Assembly (NCBI GenBank): GCA_005880175.1
Contig: VBJR01000254.1
Span: forward strand, 1-21,364
DNA: 21,364 bases
Direction of reading: 5' to 3'
Origin: Chloroflexota bacterium
Lineage (GTDB): Bacteria; Chloroflexota; Dormibacteria; Dormibacterales; Dormibacteraceae
Shown here piece by piece: positions 14,500 to 21,043 of this stretch; positions within the stretch are counted from its first letter, which is position 1, and every line of letters begins with the position of its first letter. The notes under the pieces were generated by a model. The model saw only the letters and a program-made list of their open reading frames with translations. It did not search any database and was not told the DNA's origin. The translations under genes were made by a program, and so were the position numbers.

Positions 14500-15472
14500 T
14501 CAGGCGGACTCGCGCACCACGATCCGCGGCCGCAGCAGCGGCAGCGAGGGCACGCGCCGCAGGGTCCCCCGGATCATGCCGTCCAGGGTGTCCGCCACCG
14601 AGCGCGCCGAGGCGACCGCCTCCAGGTGCACCGACGTCAGGCGCGGCCGGAGCAGGTCGCACAGCGGGAGGTCGTCCGCTCCCACCACCGCCACATCCCC
14701 GGGCACCCGAAGACCCGCGTCCAGCAGCGCCCGCATGAGCAGCATCCCGTACTCGTCGTTGTAGGCGAACACGGCGCTGGGCCGGGCCCCCCGCGCCCAG
14801 CGCCCGGCCACGAGCGCGGCGGCGGCCTCGTCGAACGCGAGGTCCACCCGCGCGACCGGGACCTCGCCGGCCGCGCGCCGGAACCCGGCCAGCCGCTCCA
14901 GGCCCAGGTCGAGCAGCTGCGGGTCCCACGGCACGACCGCCGCCAGCTCGCGATGGCCGTTCGCCGTCAGGTACGCCGCGGCGCAGCCGCCGACGCCGGC
15001 GTGGTCGTTCACCAGGGTGGGGACCCCCGGATGTCCGCAGCACCTCCACCGCCGGGCGCGTCAGCCGCCGGGTCTCGACGATGATGCCGACCGGCCGGAG
15101 CGACGCCCAGACCTGGGCGCCGGCCACCCCGCGCACGTGGCGATCGCCATGGACGACGACCGTGTACCCGAGCTCGGCCAGGCGGCCCTCCAGCGCCTCC
15201 TGGAAGGAGTCGAGCATCGGGCCCGGCGGGCTGGTCATCCGCGGCACCAGCACCAGGGTGCTGCGCCCCGCCCGCAGGGACCGCGCCATCGCGTGGGGGA
15301 TGTAGCCGAGCGCGCCGGCCGCCTCGCGGACGCGCGCGGCCGTCTCCGCGCTGATCCGGCTGCTGGGCACGTCGTTGAGCACGTACGAGACAGTGGCCCG
15401 GGAGACCCCGGCCCGGCGCGCGACGTCGCCGCTCGTCGGCGGACGGCTGGTCGGCGCGCCGGGCGGTGTCAT
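14500..15472 (-). pseudogene. LacI-family transcriptional regulator, interrupted by a 1-base frameshift
   Basis: The N-terminal half (from ATG 15472) is a classical LacI helix-turn-helix: TSGDVARRAGVSRATVSYVLND (residues 13-34) and the hinge region through LGYIPHAMARSLRAGRS. A periplasmic-binding-protein-like sensor domain follows: STLVLVPRMTSPPGP, GIIVETRRLTRPAVEVLRTSG. At 15024-15028 a run of five C (G5 on the coding strand) shifts the frame. With four, the text reads VLRTSG-VPTLVNDHAGVGGCAAAYLT and continues perfectly to the stop at 14500, through FAYNDEYGMLLMRALLDAG and VAVVGADDLPLCDLLRPRLT. The restored protein of about 323 residues would be a normal sugar- or metabolite-responsive repressor. 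A LacI-type operator and overlapping divergent promoters lie between it and the carboxylesterase, so it probably represses that gene. An intact operator suggests the shift may be a sequencing error. Confidence 0.85.
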
Positions 15473-15481
15473 GTGCCGCCG

Positions 15482-15491
15482 ATGGTAGACA
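15482..15491. promoter_or_regulatory. Overlapping divergent promoter elements: lacI -10 and esterase -35
   Basis: On the plus strand TAGACA (15486-15491, 5/6 to TTGACA) is 17 bases from TAGCGT (15509-15514), a likely -35/-10 pair for the esterase. On the minus strand TACCAT (15487-15482) is 9 bases before the LacI ATG, a -10 that would give an almost leaderless mRNA. The elements overlap, so the two promoters probably compete. Confidence 0.5.
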
Positions 15492-15516
15492 CGTCGGGCG
15501 GCCGGTGCTAGCGTCA

Positions 15517-15534
15517 CGCTTACACGAGTAAGCG
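15517..15534. promoter_or_regulatory. LacI-type operator
   Basis: CGCTTACACGAGTAAGCG is an 18-base palindrome with 7-base perfect outer arms and a central CG, the usual form of LacI-family sites (TTACnCGnGTAA). It starts 3 bases after the esterase -10 and would cover its transcription start. Confidence 0.8.
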
Positions 15535-15556
15535 ACCGCGTTGGAGGAGGAGAGAC

Positions 15557-17143
15557 ATGACGCTCCGGAGACTCGCGCAGGGCCTCGTCGCGGCGATCCT
15601 GCTCTGGCTGCTGGCCGGCGCCGGCATCGCCACCGCCGCCGCCGGCAACGACGGCCGCTCGGGGACGATCGTCCGCGTCCAGACCGGCCTCGTCCAGGGC
15701 GTGCGCTCGGGCGCCGTGGACAGCTTCCTCGGCATCCCGTACGCCCGGGCGCCCGTGGGCGACCTCCGCTGGCGACCCCCGCAGCCGCCCCTGCCCTGGA
15801 GCGGCGTCCGCGAGGCCACGGCGTTCGGCAACCGCTGTCCGCAGCTGGCCAGCACGAACGGTCCCCTCTCGGAGACCGAGGACTGCCTGTTCGTGAACGT
15901 GCAGCGGCCGGCGGGCATCGACGTCCGGGACCGGCTGCCCGTGTACTTCTGGATCCACGGCGGCGGCCTGCTCAACGGCGCGTCCAACCAGCACGACGGC
16001 ACCTTCCTGATCGACGCCAACCGGATGATCGTGGTCACGATCAACTACCGGCTCGGCGTGTTCGGGTTCCTCGCCCACCCGGCCCTGACGCAGGAGGCCG
16101 GCCAGTCCGGCAACTACGGCTTCATGGACCAGCAGGCGGCGCTGCGCTGGGTCCAGCGCAACATCGGCGCCTTCGGCGGCGATCCGCGGCGGGTGACGAT
16201 CGGGGGTGAGTCCGCGGGCGGCTGGTCGGTCTGCAGCCACCTGTCCGCGCCCGGCTCGCGGGGCCTGTTCGCCCAGGCGCTCGTGGAGAGCGGCTCCTGC
16301 GCCAGCCAGACCCTGGCCTCGGCCGAGGCCAGGGGCACGTCGATCGCGCAGGCGGTCGGCTGCGCCGGCGCCGCCACCGCCGCGCAGTGCCTGCGCGGGC
16401 AGAGCGCCGCCGCCCTGCTGAACGCGACCGGCGGCAACCCGATCGAGATCGTGCACGGCGTGCCCGAGCTGCCCCAGGACCCGGACACCGCGGTCCGGAC
16501 CGGGAGCTTCGACCGGGTGCCGGTCCTCTTCGGCTCCAACCGCGACGAGGGCCGGACGTTCGCGACCGGCTTCATCGGCCAGGGGCAGGCGCAGTACGAG
16601 GGCTTCGTCCGGTCCCTGTTCCCGACCCGCGCCGACGCCGTCCTGGCGCTGTACCCGTGGCCGGCGACGTCAGACCAGTTCACCGCCGCGTACCTGGCGG
16701 GGGCCGTCTTCACCGATTCCGGATTCCTGACCGGGATCGGCGGCTGCGGCGACCGCGGCTTCACGCGGGCGCTGGCCGGCTTCACACACACGTTCGCCTT
16801 CGAGTTCGACCACCGGACCGGGCCGGGCCTGAACCCCAACCCGGCCGGCTACGTCTGGGGGGCGGGCCACGCCGCGGAGCTGGCGTACATGTGGCCGAGC
16901 TTCGACAACGGGGTGCCCATCGCGCCGACGTTCAACGCGGGCGAGCGCGAGCTGGCGCTCGACATGGCGCGGTACTGGGGCTCGTTCGTCCGCACCGGCC
17001 GTCCGTCGGCCCGGGACTCGTCGCCCTGGCTCCGGTACGACACGACGAAGCGGTTCCTGTCGCTGCGCGCCGGCGGCGACTCGACCCTGATCACCGACGC
17101 GGCGTTCGCGGCCGAGCACAACTGCGCGTTCTGGGACGCGTAG
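15557..17143 (+). CDS. Secreted type-B carboxylesterase
   Basis: This is a 528-residue alpha/beta hydrolase of the carboxylesterase type B family, which cleaves carboxylic esters. A signal peptide covers residues 1-29 (RRLAQGLVAAILLWLLAGAG, cleavage near ATA-AA). Family marks are FLGIPYARAPVGDLRW (57-72), the disulfide pair C94/C110 with SETEDCLFVNV, the oxyanion HGGG (134-137), nucleophile S219 in GGESAGG, E331 in GSNRDEGR and H438 in WGAGHAAEL. The triad is complete and the length normal. GGAGGAGGAG before ATG 15557 is a strong ribosome-binding site. The upstream region carries a promoter and a LacI operator shared with the divergent regulator, so expression is probably induced by a small ligand, perhaps a product of the esterase. 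A strong bidirectional hairpin follows the stop. The substrate is unknown. Confidence 0.94.
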   Translation: MTLRRLAQGLVAAILLWLLAGAGIATAAAGNDGRSGTIVRVQTGLVQGVRSGAVDSFLGIPYARAPVGDLRWRPPQPPLPWSGVREATAFGNRCPQLASTNGPLSETEDCLFVNVQRPAGIDVRDRLPVYFWIHGGGLLNGASNQHDGTFLIDANRMIVVTINYRLGVFGFLAHPALTQEAGQSGNYGFMDQQAALRWVQRNIGAFGGDPRRVTIGGESAGGWSVCSHLSAPGSRGLFAQALVESGSCASQTLASAEARGTSIAQAVGCAGAATAAQCLRGQSAAALLNATGGNPIEIVHGVPELPQDPDTAVRTGSFDRVPVLFGSNRDEGRTFATGFIGQGQAQYEGFVRSLFPTRADAVLALYPWPATSDQFTAAYLAGAVFTDSGFLTGIGGCGDRGFTRALAGFTHTFAFEFDHRTGPGLNPNPAGYVWGAGHAAELAYMWPSFDNGVPIAPTFNAGERELALDMARYWGSFVRTGRPSARDSSPWLRYDTTKRFLSLRAGGDSTLITDAAFAAEHNCAFWDA

Positions 17144-17153
17144 CGCGCACGAC

Positions 17154-17182
17154 GAGGGAGGGGCGCGGCGCGCCCCTCCCTC
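17154..17182. terminator. Bidirectional terminator between convergent genes
   Basis: GAGGGAGGGGCGCG (17154-17167) and CGCGCCCCTCCCTC (17169-17182) form perfect 14-base inverted arms around one base; the real loop would be about 5 bases. It lies between the esterase stop and the YCII stop, and its last two bases are part of the YCII stop codon. It can serve both strands. Confidence 0.85.
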
Positions 17183-17507
17183 ACTCCTCGACCAGCGGCC
17201 GCAGCTCGACCCTCCCGAACCGGGCCACCGGGTGCTTGGACGCCACCTCGATCGCCTCGTCCAGGTCAGCGCACTCGAGCAGGTCGAAGCCGGCCATCTG
17301 CTCCTTCGCCTCGGCGAACGGCCCGTCCGTGAGCAGCAGCTCGCCGTCGCGCACCCGGACGGACGTGGAGTCGCGGGTCAGCCGCAGCTCAGAGCCGAGC
17401 AGTCGCACGCGGCGCTCCGTCATCTCGTCCACCCACGGGCCCGGGTCGGCCTGCTCGGGGGTCACCCGGGTCCCCTCCTCGACGCAGATCAGCAGCAGGT
17501 ACTTCAC
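17181..17507 (-). CDS. YCII/DGPF-domain protein, partner of the ECF42 sigma factor
   Basis: This 108-residue protein of the YCII-related (DGPF) family begins MKYLLLICVEEG, carries the eponymous motif at 61-64 in LLTDGPFAEAKEQMAGFDLL, and ends with DEAIEVASKHP and VELRPL. DGPF proteins are small ferredoxin-like-fold proteins of unsettled activity. They are the regular genomic partners of ECF42 sigma factors, and one is encoded divergently here. Start GTG 17507 overlaps the stop of the upstream 65-residue ORF as GTGA, with GAGGAGGAT 6 bases before, so the two are translationally coupled. A candidate ECF42 promoter lies upstream of the pair. The stop codon is embedded in the terminator hairpin. 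Confidence 0.93.
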   Translation of the reverse strand: MKYLLLICVEEGTRVTPEQADPGPWVDEMTERRVRLLGSELRLTRDSTSVRVRDGELLLTDGPFAEAKEQMAGFDLLECADLDEAIEVASKHPVARFGRVELRPLVEE

Positions 17508-17701
17508 GACGAGATCCTCCTCAGCTTTCCGGCGGCCGCGACGCGGCGCGCCGGCCGGCGCCCGATCCGGGCGATGGCGGTGATGATCTCCGACAGGCCC
17601 TGCGCGATGCGCCCGGCCTGCTCGTCGGCCGCCAGGCGGTCGGCCCGGCTCATCTCCTGCTGACGGAGAACCATGTGAAAGTGGTACTGGTCGATGGACA
17701 T
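17504..17701 (-). CDS. Small protein (65 residues) coupled to the DGPF gene
   Basis: I do not recognise a family. The protein begins MSIDQYHFHMVLRQQEMSRA; the rest is charged and helical (DRLAADEQAGRIAQGLSEII), with an Arg-rich tail (RIGRRPARRVAAAGKLRR). YHFH near the N-terminus could bind metal, but that is only a thought. It has no membrane segment. The case for a real gene is good: AAGGAG lies 8 bases before ATG 17701, its stop overlaps the GTG of the DGPF gene by 4 bases, and a sequence fitting an ECF42 promoter lies about 55-80 bases upstream. It is therefore the first gene of the DGPF transcript and probably part of the same regulon. Confidence 0.75.
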   Translation of the reverse strand: MSIDQYHFHMVLRQQEMSRADRLAADEQAGRIAQGLSEIITAIARIGRRPARRVAAAGKLRRISS

Positions 17702-17751
17702 GTCGCGCACTCCTTGCGTTCCGCCGGCTCCGATGGGGGCCGTTCGCAGGG

Positions 17752-17781
17752 GACGTCGGAGCCGGGGGCCGGTTCTCGACA
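17752..17781 (-). promoter_or_regulatory. Candidate ECF42-dependent promoter for the small ORF and DGPF gene
   Basis: On the minus strand TGTCGA (17781-17776) is followed by a 17-base spacer and CGACGTC (17758-17752). As I recall, the motif proposed for ECF42 promoters is TGTCGA at -35 and CG(A/T)C at -10. The predicted start would leave a leader of about 45 bases, containing the AAGGAG site. Confidence 0.55.
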
Positions 17782-17791
17782 TGCCGGCGCG

Positions 17792-19021
17792 ATGACGTTC
17801 GAGAATGTGCTCCGCGAGCTGGCCCCCGGTGTGCTGGCGGCGCTCGTCCGCCGCTACGGCCACTTCGACGCCGCCGAGGACGCCGTGCAGGAGGCGCTGC
17901 TCGCGGCCTCGCTCCAGTGGCCCGAGCGCGGCCTGCCGGACAACCCGCGCGGATGGCTGATCACGGTCGCGTCGCGCCGCCTGACCGACCAGCTGCGCGC
18001 GGACGAGGCCCGGAGCCGGCGCGAGGCCGCCGCGGCCACCCGGGTCCTGCCCGACGAGCTGCTGGCGCCGGCGGCCGACGCCGAGCGCGCCGCGGACCGC
18101 GACGACACGCTGGCCCTGCTGTTCCTCTGCTGCCACCCGGCGCTCTCGCCCACGTCGCAGGTGGCGCTGACGCTGCGCGCCGTCGGCGGCCTGACCACCG
18201 CCGAGATCGCGAGCGCGTTCCTCGTCCCCGAGGCCACGATGGGCCAGCGGATCAGCCGGGCCAAGCAGCGGATCAAGGGCGCCGGCATCCCGTTCCGCAT
18301 GCCTCGCGCGGAGGACCTGGAGGGCCGGGTGCGCGTCGTGCTGCGCGTCCTCTACCTGATCTTCAACGAGGGCTACACCACGTCCTCGGGGGCCGACCTG
18401 CAGCGGACCGACCTGACCGCCGAGGCGATCCGGCTGGCCCGCGCCGTCCGGGCGCTGCTGCCGGCCGACGCGGAGGTGGCCGGCCTGCTCGCGCTCATGC
18501 TGCTGACAGACGCCCGCCGGCCGGCCCGGACCGGCGCGGACGGCGCGCTGGTGCCGCTGGCCGAGCAGGACCGCGAGCGCTGGGACCAGGCAGCCATCGA
18601 CGAGGGGGTGGCGCTGGTCACCGAGACGCTGGTGCGAGGCCGGCCCGGTCCATACCAGGTGCAGGCGGCGATCGCGGCGCTCCACGACGAGGCGGCGCGG
18701 CCCGAGGACACGGACTGGCCGCAGATCCTCGCCCTGTACGGGGTGCTGGAGCGCTTCACGCCGAGCCCGGTGGTCACGCTCAACCGGGCGGTCGCGCTGG
18801 CGATGGTGGAGGGGCCGCGGGCCGGGCTGGACCTGCTCGCCGACCTGGAGGCCGGCGGCGGGCTGGCCGGCCACCACCGCCTCGACGCGGTGCGGGCGCA
18901 CCTCCTGGAGCTGGCCGGCGAGGCGGCCGCGGCGCGGGCCCGCTACGAGGCCGCGGCGGCCCGCACCACCAGCGAGCCGGAGCGGCGGTACCTGGAGTCC
19001 AGGGCCGCGCGGTTGGCCTAA
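17792..19021 (+). CDS. ECF-type RNA polymerase sigma factor, ECF42 group, with long C-terminal domain
   Basis: The 409-residue protein has sigma region 2 at about 8-75 (LVRRYGHFDAAEDAVQEALL, NPRGWLITVASRRLTDQLR) and region 4 at about 105-165 (LLFLCCHPALSP, LRAVGGLTTAEIASAFLVPE, ISRAKQRIK). A C-terminal extension of some 240 residues begins at VLRVLYLIFNEGYTTSSG, continues with PYQVQAAIAALHDEA and LYGVLERFTPSPVVTLNRAVALA, and forms TPR-like helices. This is the ECF42 architecture: no separate anti-sigma factor, a C-terminal domain thought to control activity, and a DGPF partner, here divergent. ATG 17792 matches the family start, although no good ribosome-binding site precedes it. The intergenic region carries a candidate cognate promoter on the other strand. 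The lipoprotein gene begins 16 bases after the stop. Confidence 0.95.
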   Translation: MTFENVLRELAPGVLAALVRRYGHFDAAEDAVQEALLAASLQWPERGLPDNPRGWLITVASRRLTDQLRADEARSRREAAAATRVLPDELLAPAADAERAADRDDTLALLFLCCHPALSPTSQVALTLRAVGGLTTAEIASAFLVPEATMGQRISRAKQRIKGAGIPFRMPRAEDLEGRVRVVLRVLYLIFNEGYTTSSGADLQRTDLTAEAIRLARAVRALLPADAEVAGLLALMLLTDARRPARTGADGALVPLAEQDRERWDQAAIDEGVALVTETLVRGRPGPYQVQAAIAALHDEAARPEDTDWPQILALYGVLERFTPSPVVTLNRAVALAMVEGPRAGLDLLADLEAGGGLAGHHRLDAVRAHLLELAGEAAAARARYEAAAARTTSEPERRYLESRAARLA

Positions 19022-19037
19022 CATAGGCGGCTGTCAG

Positions 19038-19808
19038 GTGAACTGGCGGGGGAAGGGTGTGCCACCGGCGCGGTGGCGGGCACTCATCGGCTGCTTCGTC
19101 GCCACGGGAGTCGTGGTGACCGCCGGCTGCGGCGGCGGGTCCACGCCACCGGTGCGTGCGCGGACAACGGCCACGGCGGCGCCCACGCCGTCGGCGGCGG
19201 GCCTGGCGGCCTGGCAGAAGCTCGGCGCCACGCAGGCGCCCCCGGCGTCGCTGGAGCAGGTCTCGCTCGGCTCGATCCAGGTCGTCGACCAGGCGAGCGG
19301 CGTGAGCGCCACCGATGCCCGGGCCTGGGCGGAGGCGTTCCTGCGCACCTTCGGCTACGTGGACTGGGCGGTCCGCAACGACCAGGAGGCGTTCCTCGTC
19401 CAGTCCGGCCTGGGCACCACGGCGCCGGTCCTGGAGCCCAACGTGGCCCAGGCCGAGCAGGCCCGGCTGGCCGGCGCGCGGGTCGTGATCCAGCAGGAGA
19501 CGATGCGCCGGCTGGTCATCCGAACCGTGCCCCAGCGCCTGCAGCCGACGTTCCAGAACGTGGGGTTCACGTGGACGCAGTACGCCATCTTCATCGACGC
19601 GGTCGGTCCCATCACGACCACCTGGGTGGATGGGCAGGGCAGGCAGACGGTGAAGTCGCAGATCCCCGCGGGCGCGGCGGCGTTCGAGCTGGTCGGGGGC
19701 CAGCTCGGCCGCAAGGACCCGATGGGCGACGTCTGGGTCATGTCCGCGGACTGGGACTGCACCTCGACGAACGCCCGGCAGGCCCTGGCCCCGCTCTGCG
19801 ACCCATGA
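19038..19808 (+). CDS. Putative lipoprotein of unknown function
   Basis: The 256-residue protein has a basic N-terminus, a hydrophobic stretch (about 14-29, RALIGCFVATGVVVTAG) and a lipobox VTAG-C with lipidated Cys at 31. A Thr/Pro/Ala-rich linker (STPPVRARTTATAAPTPSAA) leads to a folded domain from about 60: SLEQVSLGSIQVVDQASGVS, DARAWAEAFLRTFGYVDWAV, QNVGFTWTQYAIFIDAVGPI and a C-terminal MSADWDCTSTNARQALAPLC with two cysteines that could form a disulfide. I recognise no family. It should be anchored on the outer face of the membrane. GTG 19038 is the likely start; GTG 19059 in the same frame is an alternative with G/A-rich bases very close before it. It sits 16 bases after the sigma gene and 15 bases before the next secreted protein, so cotranscription is likely. 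Confidence 0.8.
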   Translation: MNWRGKGVPPARWRALIGCFVATGVVVTAGCGGGSTPPVRARTTATAAPTPSAAGLAAWQKLGATQAPPASLEQVSLGSIQVVDQASGVSATDARAWAEAFLRTFGYVDWAVRNDQEAFLVQSGLGTTAPVLEPNVAQAEQARLAGARVVIQQETMRRLVIRTVPQRLQPTFQNVGFTWTQYAIFIDAVGPITTTWVDGQGRQTVKSQIPAGAAAFELVGGQLGRKDPMGDVWVMSADWDCTSTNARQALAPLCDP

Positions 19809-19823
19809 CGAGGTGAGCAGCCG

Positions 19824-21038
19824 ATGACGAACAGGTTCGCGCGACGCGTCGCTTCGATCGGGCTGACGGCCGCCCTGGCGCTGACCGCCGGCCTGACGCA
19901 GGCGGCGGCGATCGGCGGCACGCCTGGGCAGGGCCTCGCGTGCTCGGTGAGCGGTCCCGAGGTGATCGCCAGGTACTCGAGCCCCCAGGCGGTCTCGGCC
20001 GGCGGCGGGCTGCAGTGCACCTCGCCGGGAGCCACCGCGCCCGGCCAGTTCGGACCGCCGCCGACCGGCTCGTTCCCGGCGCCGAACCCGACGTCCGGCC
20101 CGTGCCACCTGCACTACGAGTTCCCGGTGGACTTCCGGATGGCGGGCGCGCCGGAGGCCTGGACCGAGGGCCCGGTGGCGCCGTCCGGTCAGAAGATCGT
20201 CGTCAACCCCAGCAGCCCCGGGCTCAAGGTCGACGGCTGGCACGGCCTCAACGACTTCGGCGTCTCGTCGGGCGACTACCAGCTCGCGGGCACCCAGGAC
20301 GGCTTCCTGCCCTTCGACTTCGTCGGCCAGTGGAACGCGCAGGGGAACTGCGAGGCCACGCAGGGCCCGGGGACCGGCTGGGTGGAGGGCTGCAACGGCG
20401 GCAACACCGTGATCGTCAACGCGGTGTGCATGGACTGGTTCCCGCCGCCGGCGCCGATCACGGGGGGCCCGATCCCCATCGGGGCGCTGCCGATCGACCT
20501 CAACGGGTTCGTGCGCGGCCAGTTCACCGGGGGCACGATCAGCTCGCTGCCCAACAACCCCAGCCCCGGCCTGACCAACGTGGCCACCTGCTTCGCGATC
20601 ACCGGCATGGCGATCCAGGGCGGCGGCAACCCGCTCGGCCAGCAGACGTGGGAGCAGATCGTCGAGGGGCCGCTGGTCCCCGGGGGCGAGGGCCGCCACA
20701 TCTACTACACGATCGTGATCACCGTCTCGTACCAGGACACCACCTGGAACTGGGGCGACAACAGCGGGGACGCGCCGGAGACCGCGCCGCTGGCGTGCGG
20801 CGCCGCGCCGCCCAACGGCCTGCTGGTCGGCCACACGTACCGCCGGTACAGCACCGGCGGCGGGTTCCCCGTCAGCGTGACCCACCACTACACCGTGGAC
20901 GTGACCGAGCTGTGGGACGACGCCCTGGGCACGCACAGCCAGGACTTCCCGGGCGCCGTCGGGCCGATCCCGGTGCCGGCCGCGCCGCAGCCGTACATCA
21001 AGCAGGTCATCCAGGAAGAGGGCGTCCCGATCGGGTGA
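19824..21038 (+). CDS. Large secreted protein with PKD-like segment, unknown function
   Basis: The 404-residue protein has a signal peptide (1-29, RRVASIGLTAALALTAGLTQ, cleavage near QAAA-I). The mature part is rich in Gly, Pro, Asn, Trp and Cys (for example GTGWVEGCNGGNTVIVNAVC and CMDWFPPPAPITGG), with many aromatic and Gly residues as in beta-sandwich surface proteins. Near the C-terminus YQDTTWNWGDNSGD (W308, W310, D312), then H337-T338-Y339 in GHTYRRYS and a closing VTHHYTVDVTELW resemble the WxxGDG...HTY...YxV pattern of a PKD domain, with an insert. No catalytic motif is visible. GAGGTGA precedes ATG 19824. It follows the lipoprotein gene by 15 bases and its stop touches the next gene, so the three are probably one transcript with the sigma factor. 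Confidence 0.85.
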   Translation: MTNRFARRVASIGLTAALALTAGLTQAAAIGGTPGQGLACSVSGPEVIARYSSPQAVSAGGGLQCTSPGATAPGQFGPPPTGSFPAPNPTSGPCHLHYEFPVDFRMAGAPEAWTEGPVAPSGQKIVVNPSSPGLKVDGWHGLNDFGVSSGDYQLAGTQDGFLPFDFVGQWNAQGNCEATQGPGTGWVEGCNGGNTVIVNAVCMDWFPPPAPITGGPIPIGALPIDLNGFVRGQFTGGTISSLPNNPSPGLTNVATCFAITGMAIQGGGNPLGQQTWEQIVEGPLVPGGEGRHIYYTIVITVSYQDTTWNWGDNSGDAPETAPLACGAAPPNGLLVGHTYRRYSTGGGFPVSVTHHYTVDVTELWDDALGTHSQDFPGAVGPIPVPAAPQPYIKQVIQEEGVPIG

Positions 21039-21043
21039 CCGCC

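Noticed and set aside
16387..17583. Plus-strand 398-codon open frame through the esterase and YCII genes.
   Set aside because: Arg/Pro-rich shadow of the esterase, then antisense to the YCII gene. It crosses the terminator and has no domain.
18780..20936. Minus-strand 718-codon open frame opposite the sigma, lipoprotein and secreted-protein genes.
   Set aside because: The plus-strand genes have signal peptides, domains and ribosome-binding sites. The minus frame has only GC-driven composition.
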